Of a stretch of DNA of 37,993 bases, positions 1-6,788 are shown piece after piece. The stretch's first letter is position 1, and each line of letters opens with the position of its first letter. The notes beneath the pieces were generated by a model. It made no database searches. It saw only the letters and a program-made list of their open reading frames with translations, and had not been told where the DNA came from. This stretch comes from an uncultured Clostridiaceae bacterium (GTDB lineage: Bacteria > Bacillota > Clostridia > TANB77 > CAG-508). The position numbers and the translations under genes were made by a program. Where the stretch lies: contig CAOKMR010000014.1 in the NCBI GenBank assembly GCA_948469815.1, positions 1 to 37,993 of the forward strand, given 5' to 3'.

Positions 1-14
1 AAAAAGTAAAATAT

Positions 15-90
15 GGGTGATTAGCTCAGTTGGTAGAGCAGCTGACTCTTAATCAGAAGGTCCGGGGTTCGACCCCCCGATTGCCCACCA
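15..90 (+). tRNA. tRNA-Lys (anticodon CTT)
   Basis: The sequence folds as a full cloverleaf. The acceptor arm GGGTGAT pairs with ATTGCCC, the D-loop is AGTTGGTA, and the anticodon loop CTCTTAA carries anticodon CTT, which reads AAG for lysine. The T-loop is TTCGACC, and the 3' CCA is encoded. It is followed seven bases later by a terminator hairpin. tRNA genes are common integration targets, and an integrase gene lies 273 bases downstream pointing towards it, so this tRNA is a candidate attachment site. Confidence 0.97.
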
Positions 91-96
91 AGTAAT

Positions 97-128
97 AGCA
101 AGGCTTTAGAGCTTTGCTTAATTTTTTT
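97..128 (+). terminator. Terminator of tRNA-Lys
   Basis: A nine-pair stem (97-105 with 110-118, one G.T pair) with loop TTAG is followed by a run of seven T at 122-128. The T run merges with the left arm of the palindrome that starts at 126. Confidence 0.8.
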
Positions 129-263
129 ATATAATAGGAAAGTTATACTTTCCTATTATATAAATGCTATAATCGCTAGCCCTTGAGATTTTCTCCTTAC
201 AGTCGAAAACTCAATCGGGCGAGAACAAATTAAAGAAAAATCTTTGATTTTTCTTATTTGTTC
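126..263 (+). other. Three-hairpin structured element, copy 1
   Basis: Three hairpins stand in series. Hairpin 1 is a perfect 18-bp inverted repeat (126-143 with 147-164, loop TAT). An identical linker follows at 165-178. Hairpin 2 (179-193 with 205-220) contains GCCC/GGGC, TTGAG/CTCAA and TTTTC/GAAAA, with an A bulge at 188 and a TC bulge at 215-216. Hairpin 3 is an 18-pair stem (223-263) with loop TTT. Bases 126-178 are identical to 10831-10883, whereas hairpins 2 and 3 keep their shape but not their sequence. I do not recognise a named RNA or element family. Confidence 0.75.
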
Positions 264-273
264 TAAAGAGTTT

Positions 274-290
274 GCACCAGTTTCGCACCA
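274..290 (+). repeat. Candidate integrase arm-type site, left
   Basis: This contains two GCACCA motifs spaced 11 bp apart inside GCACCAGTTTCGCACCA. The same 17 bases recur in the same orientation at 6504-6520. Tyrosine integrases of Tn916/lambda type bind short repeated arm sites near both ends of their element, which fits this layout. An alternative is that the 17-bp direct repeat itself marks the element ends. Confidence 0.55.
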
Positions 291-326
291 GTTTTGGTAA
301 AAAAATCATATTGAAAATTTGATAAA

Positions 327-372
327 TGATCCACTAGCTCAGTTGGATAGAGTAAGCAAACTCTTAATCTAA
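327..372 (+). other. tRNA-like 5' half overlapping the integrase stop
   Basis: The segment contains TAGCTCAGTTGGATAGAG, then ACTCTTAATC. These correspond to the D-arm and anticodon-loop regions of the intact tRNA-Lys at 15-90. There is no matching 3' half: the sequence runs into the integrase gene, whose stop codon (364-366) lies inside the anticodon-loop-like stretch. It may be a recombined attachment site or a leftover from an earlier integration. Confidence 0.6.
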
Positions 373-1875
373 TTTGTAAACTTCTTGAATAGCTTGTTTT
401 TTTCGTTTACTAGAAACGCATATATAGTATTTCTGAGTAGTATCAAAATTAGAATGTCCCATTAATCTCATTAATACAATTTCATCCATTCCTTGTTCAG
501 AGCAGAATGTTGCAAAAGAATGTCTTAATCCATAAGGTGTCATAGGTTCTAATTGATGTTTGGCTATAAAACTTTTCATTGCATCAGACAAATTTTCAGC
601 TATATAGGGTTTTCTATATTGGTTTAAAAACATATAACTATTTTCATTCCAGTTCATACCATGATACTTAAATAATTTTTTCTGCTTTTCTTTATGTTCT
701 AGCAATCTTCTTTTTAACTTTGAATTTAATGAAATCCTTCTGTAGCTTTCTGGGGTTTTTAATCTGCCATCTTCCCTTTTGTGTCCTATGATTTTACATT
801 CATCATTATAAATAGGAAAATCTTTATAGGCATTATTTATAATTAATTCATTTGCTATTTCATCTATTGCACACCATTTAAGTCCACAGGCTTCTTCTGG
901 TCTAACACCAGTTAATAGCATTGTTTCAAAAAGTAATGATACATCTGTATCTTCTTTTTCAAAACATTTAAGCCATAAATCTTGTCTATCAGATTCAATA
1001 AAGATTATTGTTTCCTCTTTGTCTGTATAAGTTTTTTTTGGCTTTTTAACTCTTGGAACATAAAAAATATAATTATGTTCTCTAGCAAAGTCAAAAATCA
1101 TTTTTAAAACAATATAAATAGCTTCTTTATTACGATAACCATTAAAAGAATTTATGCAATCTTTTAAGTCTTGTTCAGTAATAAATGCTATGTTTTTATT
1201 ATCCTTAAAATATGGTATTATTTGTGTATTTATTATATCATTATATCCTTGTATGGTTTTTGGACTTAGAGGTTTTGGGTTATCATTATTTTTTTTAGTT
1301 AATGATAATTTATATCTAAACCACTCCAAAGCAACTGTTTCAAAATCTTTTGGGTTAACGGGTTTTAATTGGTTTGGTTCTTCAAATGTAAATGGTTGAT
1401 TTCGAAGAACATTATTAGATTGAACAAGCTGGTTCTTATTTTGAGATACTTTAACTTGTGAATAAACAGTAGGAGGAATAGTTGCATTGTCTAGTACTGT
1501 TAAAATTTGAAATACTGTAGTAGCTGATTTCATTACATCTGTATCTGTTGTTAATCTCAATTCTTGTATTGAAATCATAATAGAATCATAAATGTTAAGA
1601 CATATTTCTTTTCTTAATAAATTCATTTTTTTATATTCAGATAGTTTTTCAGCCATTTTATTTAATATTTTACAAACAGCATCCTTTTCAGAGATACCAC
1701 TATAAGCTGTAATTCTTGGATTTTTACCACCTCCAATCACTTTTAAAGTTACTCTTGCTTGAAAGCCATTATCTTTGCTAGCAACATTAATTGTGTAATG
1801 ACGTTTTAATTCATTTCTGTTTTGTTTTTTTATTGTCATTGTACTTGTATTATTTGTACTCTGTATTTTTTTCAT
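364..1875 (-). CDS. Tyrosine recombinase / phage-type integrase
   Basis: The 503-residue protein is a site-specific tyrosine recombinase expected to insert and excise the surrounding element. The C-terminal catalytic domain shows the first Arg in LTGVRPEE (R325), a candidate Lys (K373), the second Arg in YGLRHSFAT (R451), a GH motif (H474), and the nucleophile in QKYYI (Y483 or Y484). The HxxR histidine is replaced by Tyr448, an unusual but tolerated variant. A core-binding SAM-like domain lies at roughly 170-285. The first 165 residues form a longer than usual N-terminal region, probably including the arm-binding domain. The start is ATG with GGAAAGGA upstream. The gene reads towards the tRNA-like fragment and tRNA-Lys, the usual int/att arrangement. 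The excisionase-like gene lies 131 bases upstream on the same strand. Confidence 0.93.
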   Translation of the reverse strand: MKKIQSTNNTSTMTIKKQNRNELKRHYTINVASKDNGFQARVTLKVIGGGKNPRITAYSGISEKDAVCKILNKMAEKLSEYKKMNLLRKEICLNIYDSIMISIQELRLTTDTDVMKSATTVFQILTVLDNATIPPTVYSQVKVSQNKNQLVQSNNVLRNQPFTFEEPNQLKPVNPKDFETVALEWFRYKLSLTKKNNDNPKPLSPKTIQGYNDIINTQIIPYFKDNKNIAFITEQDLKDCINSFNGYRNKEAIYIVLKMIFDFAREHNYIFYVPRVKKPKKTYTDKEETIIFIESDRQDLWLKCFEKEDTDVSLLFETMLLTGVRPEEACGLKWCAIDEIANELIINNAYKDFPIYNDECKIIGHKREDGRLKTPESYRRISLNSKLKRRLLEHKEKQKKLFKYHGMNWNENSYMFLNQYRKPYIAENLSDAMKSFIAKHQLEPMTPYGLRHSFATFCSEQGMDEIVLMRLMGHSNFDTTQKYYICVSSKRKKQAIQEVYKLD

Positions 1876-2006
1876 AACATTTTCCTTTCCGTTTAGAAAG
1901 TACAGAATATAAATAAATAAAAAAACGAATGTGAATATAATTATTTAAAATCTATTTATATTCTAACGTATAATATCCAATTTGTCAGCCCTTAACATTG
2001 AAAAAA

Positions 2007-2210
2007 TTAATAACCACCATATTGCCCATAGTTTTCTGCAAACCATTTAGGCAATAATTCTTTGTTTATAATAATTTTTCTTTTAAATCTTACTGCTGGA
2101 AAACCATCTACTTTAACTAATTGCAACATTAAATTTCTACCTATACCTAACATTTCTCTTGCTTCATCTACAGTTAATCCCAATTTTGTATTTTCTTCAT
2201 TTGTTATCAA
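2007..2210 (-). CDS. xis: Excisionase-type winged HTH protein
   Basis: The 67-residue protein has the form of an excisionase/HTH_17 DNA-binding domain: LTVDEAREMLGIGRNLM gives the helix-turn-helix, and GFPAVRFKRKIIINKELLPKW gives the wing and final helix. Such proteins bend DNA at att sites and direct the integrase towards excision. The start codon is TTG (2208-2210), supported by AAGGAGG nine bases upstream. The gene lies just upstream of the integrase on the same strand, as in Tn916-like and other small integrative elements. Function as Xis is inferred from fold and position. Confidence 0.8.
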   Translation of the reverse strand: MITNEENTKLGLTVDEAREMLGIGRNLMLQLVKVDGFPAVRFKRKIIINKELLPKWFAENYGQYGGY

Positions 2211-2615
2211 TGTAGAATTCCTCCTTTCTCAAATTAGTAAGAGTAAAATTTATCCCTCTACTATATAAATGTCATTGACCCATGAAAAAAACGCAAATTA
2301 AAAAAATTTTTTTAAATTATTACCCTTCTACAAGGTACATGCCGTCAAAACATCAAAAAATTAAAATTTTTTAAAAATTTTTTTAAATTCTTTTTTCAAT
2401 AGTTATTGTGTTAGAAGATTAATTATAGCAAGAACTTACAAATTGTCTATTAATCTAAAGGTATAAGGTTTAGCATAATAAGAAATAAGAGCATAGCATA
2501 AATTTTAAAAATTATGCTATACTCATTATTTTAGACTCTAATATAAAATTAATAAATAAAAAGGATTAATTCATGAAAATATAAATTTATATAAAAAAAT
2601 AATTGTTATTATTTA
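2211..2615. other. Intergenic region upstream of xis
   Basis: This stretch of about 400 bases has no convincing gene. It is very AT-rich, with A/T homopolymer blocks at 2299-2400, and should contain the leftward promoter for xis. A hairpin (ATAGCATAA at 2493-2501 with TTATGCTAT at 2512-2520) stands downstream of the broken gene at 2616-3094. It has no clear T-run on that strand. Confidence 0.4.
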
Positions 2616-3094
2616 TTATAAATCAGATCCAAGTCTATTATTTTTTAGTTTATTATAATCTGTATTTTGTAAAATTTTGTAAATAATAGATTCTACTTTT
2701 GTATTATTCGGAACTAATATTTTCTTATATGATTTACTATTTATTAAATTTATTTCTATAATATCATTTTTCAACATATTAATTGAAGCCTTAATTTCTT
2801 CACTAGGATTTTTTATATTAGTTAAAATATTCAACAAATTTTCGATTATCAATATCAATTTATTTGAATTACCTTTGTTTAGAAGAATAAAATATTCTTT
2901 TTCAGATTTTATATAATTATATTTTATATATCTATTTGCAGAGTAATATTTTCTTTAATTCTTTTAGCTAATATATATAATAGCTCTTGTCCATTTAATA
3001 AATCAAAAACATCTGCAAAAGAATATCCTCTCATATATAAAGAGTATAATATTTCTGTTACATGTTTATCTGTTTCAGTAAATTCCAAATTCAT
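2616..3094 (-). pseudogene. Frameshifted hypothetical protein
   Basis: Two reading frames join into one plausible protein. The first (3094 down to a stop at 2924) begins with ATG after GGGAGGAT and encodes 56 residues starting MNLEFTETDKHVTEILYSLY. The second frame opens just before the first one stops (overlap about 2924-2955) and runs to 2616, including KSEKEYFILLNKGNSNKL and ending NNRLGSDL. Protein-like composition continues across the junction, so a single-base indel in the overlap is the simplest reading. The second part could alternatively start at a TTG at 2858. No family is recognised. It is divergent from the XRE gene at 3196, with a palindrome between them. Confidence 0.5.
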
Positions 3095-3109
3095 ATATCC
3101 TCCCTTAAA

Positions 3110-3128
3110 TGTTAGATTTGTAGTAACA
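3110..3128. promoter_or_regulatory. Operator-like palindrome, copy 1
   Basis: TGTTAGATTTGTAGTAACA is a near-palindrome (TGTTAG with GTAACA, one mismatch). It sits between the divergent broken gene (start 3094) and the XRE gene (start 3196). It differs by one base from 3480-3498. This is a plausible binding site for the adjacent XRE regulator, by inference. Confidence 0.5.
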
Positions 3129-3195
3129 ATTATAATTAAAAAAAATTATAAAATACCCTTGAATATTTATAATAAATGAAGGGAATATTTTATAT

Positions 3196-3456
3196 ATGAA
3201 AAGCAAAAAGTTAAATGGTAAAGCAAATATAGTTGGTACAAATATACAAACATATAGATTGCAACAAGGTTTATCACTTAGACAATTAAGCGATAAATTA
3301 TCTTTATATGGTGTTAATTTATATCATTCTGATATTTTTGATATAGAAAATCATACTCGTTTAGTTAAAGATTTTGAACTAAAACCCATATGTAAAATTC
3401 TTAATATCACTTATGACCAAATATTCGAAGACACAGATAAAGACTATTTAGTATAA
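3196..3456 (+). CDS. XRE-family HTH transcriptional regulator
   Basis: The 86-residue protein is essentially one Cro/C1-type helix-turn-helix domain: GTNIQTYRLQQGLSLRQLSD supplies the first helices, and the recognition region is VNLYHSDIFDIEN, followed by CKILNITYDQIF. The HTH is slightly longer than the classic form between helices 2 and 3 (LSLYGVNLYH). The ribosome site is weak: GAAGGGA lies about 12 bases before the ATG. It is flanked on both sides by the 19-bp palindrome, which suggests autoregulation and control of the divergent gene. It probably serves as a regulator of the integrated element, but its targets are not shown. Confidence 0.8.
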   Translation: MKSKKLNGKANIVGTNIQTYRLQQGLSLRQLSDKLSLYGVNLYHSDIFDIENHTRLVKDFELKPICKILNITYDQIFEDTDKDYLV

Positions 3457-3479
3457 GTTATTTTGTTATTTATATTGTT

Positions 3480-3498
3480 TGTTAGATTTGTACTAACA
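3480..3498. promoter_or_regulatory. Operator-like palindrome, copy 2
   Basis: TGTTAGATTTGTACTAACA has perfect 6-bp arms (TGTTAG/CTAACA). It lies 24 bases after the XRE stop codon and before the convergent AbrB-like gene end. It matches 3110-3128 at 18 of 19 positions. Its place between convergent genes is unusual for a promoter operator. Confidence 0.5.
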
Positions 3499-3520
3499 TT
3501 TTGCACAAAAAAATAAAAGA

Positions 3521-3754
3521 TTATTGAAGTGCTTTTCTACAATTTAAACAAATATTTTTTTCATTATATTTTGTAAGATTTTCTTTGCTACCACAAAAAA
3601 TACAATCATTATATATCTTTCTTAATAAAATTCCATTTTTTTTAGGAATAAAATCGACTGTATTATGTTCTTTTAAATCATATTTTTCTCTAAGCTCAGC
3701 AGGTACAGTTACTCTGCCTAAATCATCCATTTTTCTAAATCCAGTTTCTTTCAT
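3521..3754 (-). CDS. AbrB/SpoVT-like regulator with C-terminal CxxC pairs
   Basis: The 77-residue protein opens with a swapped-hairpin AbrB domain (GFRKMDDLGRVTVPAELR to about residue 48), the DNA-binding fold of AbrB, SpoVT and MazE. The C-terminal 30 residues carry two cysteine pairs, CIFCG and CLNCR, spaced like a small zinc ribbon. The start ATG follows AAAGGAG by eight bases. It is a probable transcriptional regulator of the element. No partner toxin gene is adjacent, so an antitoxin role is possible but unsupported. Confidence 0.85.
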   Translation of the reverse strand: MKETGFRKMDDLGRVTVPAELREKYDLKEHNTVDFIPKKNGILLRKIYNDCIFCGSKENLTKYNEKNICLNCRKALQ

Positions 3755-3893
3755 TAATTTAACTCCTTTCGCAATTTACTATTACCAGATTATACCATAT
3801 TTATTAAAAAAGTAAATACAAAATATTTATTTTTTATATAAAATCAAATATTTAATATTGTTATAAATCCAAATGTTTTAACTTATACTTTAT

Positions 3894-4235
3894 ATGGGTG
3901 ATTATATGTCAGAGATTGAAAATAGCAAGGAATTTAAAAGTAATACATTGGGAGAAAATATAAAATATATAAGAAAAAAAGCTAATTATACACAAGAAGA
4001 ATTTTCCGAAAAATTAGGAATTACACCACAATTTTTAAGCTCTGTAGAAAGAGGAATTGCTGGAATTAGTATAAATACAGCCATTAAGATTTGTCAAATT
4101 ACAGAGTGTTCACCAATGCTATTATTTAAAGATATTATTAAAGTAAATTCTATTGATGATAAATATGATTTATTAAATGAAAAAGATAAATCTGTTATTA
4201 ACAAAATGATTGAGTATTTACTTGAAAATAAATAA
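3894..4235 (+). CDS. XRE-family HTH transcriptional regulator
   Basis: The 113-residue protein has a standard Cro/C1 HTH at about residues 20-75 (GENIKYIRKKANYTQEEFSE, then TPQFLSSVERG and NTAIKICQITECSP). A short C-terminal helical tail (LNEKDKSVINKMIEYLLENK) resembles those of SinR/immunity-repressor-like proteins. An in-frame ATG at 3906 is the likelier start, because GGGTGA stands just before it and nothing precedes 3894. It may be the element's main repressor, but that is inferred from position. A hairpin follows the stop. Confidence 0.88.
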   Translation: MGDYMSEIENSKEFKSNTLGENIKYIRKKANYTQEEFSEKLGITPQFLSSVERGIAGISINTAIKICQITECSPMLLFKDIIKVNSIDDKYDLLNEKDKSVINKMIEYLLENK

Positions 4236-4241
4236 AAATTA

Positions 4242-4272
4242 AGCACTAGCAAAGAATATAACTGTTAGTGCT
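4242..4272 (+). terminator. Hairpin after the XRE gene
   Basis: AGCACTAGCA (4242-4251) pairs with TGTTAGTGCT (4263-4272), with one G.T pair and an 11-base loop. It starts six bases after the stop codon. No good T-run follows, so termination efficiency is uncertain. Confidence 0.45.
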
Positions 4273-4383
4273 ATATCAATTTCAAAAAAGTAGATTTATT
4301 AAATTTTATAATTTAGATATAATTAAAAATTAGAATTATACTCTTATACTTTAATAAAGGAAAGTGGTTCTCTTTAGAAGACG

Positions 4384-4592
4384 TCATAAGGATAGCCTAT
4401 TTCCTTTTATTTTTCTTTGTTTCCATCTACAGCTATGATGTTTCTTATTCATTATAATTACTGATTGTTTTAAATCTACTTCAGTAATTTCTTTCACATT
4501 TGCAGTTTTTATATTTTGTATTTGTAATCTATGTAAAATCTTGCTATATGTAAATATATTTTATCCAATTCTTTTTCTGAATCAGTAGTCAT
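4384..4592 (-). pseudogene. Decayed small gene
   Basis: On the minus strand a frame from ATG at 4592 reads MTTDSEKELDKIYLHIARF and stops at 4509. A shifted frame then continues with protein-like sequence (NIKTANVKEITEVDLKQSV and onward) to a stop at 4384-4386. This looks like one short gene broken by an indel. I recognise no family. A stem formed by 4355-4367 with 4396-4410 overlaps its 3' part. Confidence 0.3.
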
Positions 4593-5013
4593 TTAATTCT
4601 CTATTCCATTTGTAATTTAATTTGATAAATATATTATACTAGCATAGCGAAGTATAATATACATAGCAAAATTTATTTTGCGTCCGAACAACCTCCATTT
4701 TTTTATACGGTATGTTCGCCAGCATGGTCCTTTGGACCACAAATAGCTGTTTAGGGAAAAATCCCTAAAACCCTTTTTGCCCTCTGGGAGATAATTTTTC
4801 GTTTTATTTTTTGAAAAAATGGAGCATTTTTTACTTCACTTTGGTCAATTTTTTTTATTAAAAAATATTAAAACTCGTTATAATTTTTTGTCTCATCTTG
4901 CTGTACTTTTTCTTTCAAAAATTCATTATTTTTATAAAATTTTTCATCTACATAGATTATTTATATTACATTTTTTTCTTTATCTTTATCATTATTTAAT
5001 ACACTCCTTAATC
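4593..5013. other. Intergenic block with gene remnant and hairpin cluster
   Basis: The left half (4630-4769) holds four hairpins, listed separately, and is visibly richer in G+C than its surroundings. The right half is T-rich. On the minus strand 4868-5000 contains a frame interrupted by one stop that ends with IYVDEKFYKNNEFLKEKVQQ followed by about ten more residues, which looks like the remains of a gene downstream of abiEii. I see no intact gene. Confidence 0.45.
4630..4769. other. Four-hairpin cluster, possible oriT or structured RNA
   Basis: The hairpins are 4630-4640 with 4651-4661 (11 bp), GCAAAA/TTTTGC at 4666-4681, TGGTCC/GGACCA at 4725-4739, and TTTAGGGA/TCCCTAAA at 4750-4769. In addition CGAAC (4685-4689) and GTTCG (4714-4718) form an outer inverted repeat. 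Serial short inverted repeats in a mobile element often mark a transfer origin near a relaxase gene. No relaxase is present here, so this would be an orphan or remnant. Confidence 0.4.
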
Positions 5014-5841
5014 TTATACACTTATTTCTTCTAAACTTCTTAGATAGTTTTTAATGTTTTCTAAAATAGTATCAATATTTTCATTTGTCCAGTTATAATT
5101 ATTAGATAGATTAGCTATAAAAATTGGTTCACTTAATACTAAATTCACAGTATTATAAAGTTCTTGGGTTTCATGAATATTTATGTCACTATCAAAAATT
5201 AATATTTTCATATAATGTAAAATTTTATCTTTATCTAAATTTCCTTCAGTTATTAACCAATACAAGTCAAATACGTCTCTATATCTTGTCGATAGGGGAC
5301 CAAATTTTAATATAGGAATTAATTTTTCTGTAAAAATTTGTTCCTTTGGATTAACTAAAAATTCTATATTTCCATCAATGATTTGTGTATTTAATAGTAA
5401 AATATCTTGATGAATATCTGTATATTTATGTACTCCAATATCTAACTTAACATTATAAGTTTTTCTATGACTATCTGTTATACTAACTGTTAGTCTTTTT
5501 CCATGATAATCTTGATGTGATAGTTCTTCAATTTTATTTTTGTCAATACTTAATTTAAAACCATCAATACTATCTAATTTGCTAAGTTCAATAAAAATAT
5601 TAATAATATTTTCTGTTGCTATAGACATATTAATTAAGTCCATATCAATATCTACAGTTGCTCTACGAATATTGTTTGTTAAATGGAACATTACAACTCC
5701 ACCTTTAATTGTGATTTTATCACTGTATTTGGAATTATAAATTCTATTTATTATAATATCTTGACAGACCTTAGAAATAGCATAGTTTCTATTATAACCT
5801 TCTTTAATATATTGACGTACACATTCATTTAAATCATTCAT
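5014..5841 (-). CDS. abiEii: AbiEii/AbiGii-family nucleotidyltransferase toxin
   Basis: The 275-residue protein belongs to the DUF1814 nucleotidyltransferase family, the toxin half of type IV AbiE systems, which stop growth when phage infect. Visible motifs are KGGVVM (46-51), the catalytic-type TVDIDMD (D64, D66), KLDIGVHK in the middle, and EKLIP...RYRDVFDLYWL near residues 175-195, matching the conserved later motifs. The ATG (5839-5841) overlaps the antitoxin stop codon in TAATG, so translation is probably coupled and the stoichiometry controlled. The gene is leftward, last in a two-gene operon, and followed by degraded DNA. Confidence 0.92.
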   Translation of the reverse strand: MNDLNECVRQYIKEGYNRNYAISKVCQDIIINRIYNSKYSDKITIKGGVVMFHLTNNIRRATVDIDMDLINMSIATENIINIFIELSKLDSIDGFKLSIDKNKIEELSHQDYHGKRLTVSITDSHRKTYNVKLDIGVHKYTDIHQDILLLNTQIIDGNIEFLVNPKEQIFTEKLIPILKFGPLSTRYRDVFDLYWLITEGNLDKDKILHYMKILIFDSDINIHETQELYNTVNLVLSEPIFIANLSNNYNWTNENIDTILENIKNYLRSLEEISV

Positions 5842-6380
5842 TACATCACTTCCTTTTCTATAGTTTGCATTATATATGAACTATTAAATACTTGAGCATA
5901 TTTATAAACTTTCATAAAGTTCAGTTCATTTTTAATTTTTCGATAATTGTTTATAACTTCTTTATATAATTCATAGGGTAATTTTGTTTTATACCTAATA
6001 AGTTCTATCAACAATCTTTCTTTATCATATATATAGATTTCTGTTTCTTCTATTTTGCATTTGGATAATCCAATTTTTAAAAAGTCTTTTTTCATGAAAA
6101 ATTGTTTTACAGAAGAATCCTTTATTATATAAGATTTTATATCTGTTGCTAAGTAGTAATATTCTGGTATTTTGTCTGTTAGTTCATAGTAATAAAAAGC
6201 ACTATTTAAAGTTAATATTACATTTGGATATTTTTTTACTATTACAGATAAATCATTTGGGTATTCTTCATCAGAATAAATACCTCTTGAAATTTTAAAT
6301 AATTCTTTATCTTTAACATTTTTTTCTATTTGATATTTACTTAATCCTTTTTCTAATAATTCATTAAAATAATATAACAT
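5841..6380 (-). CDS. abiEi: AbiEi-type antitoxin / autorepressor
   Basis: The 179-residue protein is the partner of AbiEii. Its N-terminal winged-helix-like segment (LLEKGLSKYQIEKN...LFKISRGIYSDEEY, residues about 8-41) matches AbiEi regulators, followed by the AbiEi C-terminal domain with TLNSAFYYYELTDKIPE and YDKERLLIELIRYKTKLP. AbiEi proteins neutralise the toxin and repress their own promoter through inverted repeats. Upstream there is exactly such a repeat covering the -35 box. The stop codon shares one base with the toxin ATG. The protein is shorter than many AbiEi proteins (about 200-290 residues) but both parts are present. Confidence 0.88.
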   Translation of the reverse strand: MLYYFNELLEKGLSKYQIEKNVKDKELFKISRGIYSDEEYPNDLSVIVKKYPNVILTLNSAFYYYELTDKIPEYYYLATDIKSYIIKDSSVKQFFMKKDFLKIGLSKCKIEETEIYIYDKERLLIELIRYKTKLPYELYKEVINNYRKIKNELNFMKVYKYAQVFNSSYIMQTIEKEVM

Positions 6381-6397
6381 TTTTATATCCCTTTTTC

Positions 6398-6427
6398 ATT
6401 ATAAACAAACAAATCGGTTTTTGTCAA
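6398..6427 (-). promoter_or_regulatory. abiE promoter
   Basis: On the minus strand TTGACA (6427-6422) and TATAAT (6403-6398) are both perfect sigma-A boxes separated by 18 bases. The -10 box ends 18 bases before the abiEi ATG. Confidence 0.85.
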
Positions 6428-6443
6428 CAAAAAACCGATTTGT
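6409..6443. promoter_or_regulatory. abiE operator, 14-bp inverted repeat
   Basis: ACAAATCGGTTTTT (6409-6422) and AAAAACCGATTTGT (6430-6443) are perfect inverted arms around a seven-base centre. The centre and left arm overlap the -35 hexamer, so a bound repressor would block RNA polymerase. AbiEi is the obvious candidate binder. Confidence 0.8.
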
Positions 6444-6482
6444 CTGTAAATTTTGTAACGATTATTCACATTCCAAAATGAT

Positions 6483-6520
6483 GCACCATTTTTAAAAATT
6501 TTCGCACCAGTTTCGCACCA
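6483..6520 (+). repeat. Candidate integrase arm-type sites, right
   Basis: Three GCACCA motifs begin at 6483, 6504 and 6515. The last two lie in GCACCAGTTTCGCACCA, identical to 274-290 and in the same orientation. Flanks are also similar (TTTTGG after the left copy, CTTTGG after the right). This suggests the element ends near 6520. Confidence 0.55.
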
Positions 6521-6740
6521 CTTTGGAGGTTTTTATTAAATTTATTTAAACTTCTCTAAACTATAAAAATTTTTTCTCAAACTCCTTATATTTCCTTAAT
6601 TCATCATTTTCTCCATAAAAACTCAAGAACTCTTTGAAAGAAAGAGGCAAGACATGAATTTAATATATCTTTATGTTAAATAAGTCGCAAGTTTTTCGAG
6701 ATAACATATATTACATTTTCATGTCAAATTTTATATTATA
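6521..6740. other. Junction between element and chromosome-like region
   Basis: No gene is visible. I searched for a second copy of the tRNA-Lys 3' half or anticodon region, expected if the element had inserted in that tRNA, and did not see one. The stretch ends in the promoter of the LRR protein gene. Confidence 0.4.
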
Positions 6741-6769
6741 TTGAAAGTTAAAATTTTTTAATATATAAT
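6741..6769 (+). promoter_or_regulatory. Promoter of the LRR surface protein gene
   Basis: TTGAAA (6741-6746), a 17-base spacer and TATAAT (6764-6769) form a good sigma-A promoter, 19 bases before the ATG. Confidence 0.75.
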
Positions 6770-6788
6770 TGTTTATAGAGGTGTTAAA

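Noticed and set aside
4819..5034. Rightward 71-codon frame
   Set aside because: It is a Phe/Leu/His-rich translation of T-rich DNA antisense to a decayed gene, without ribosome site.
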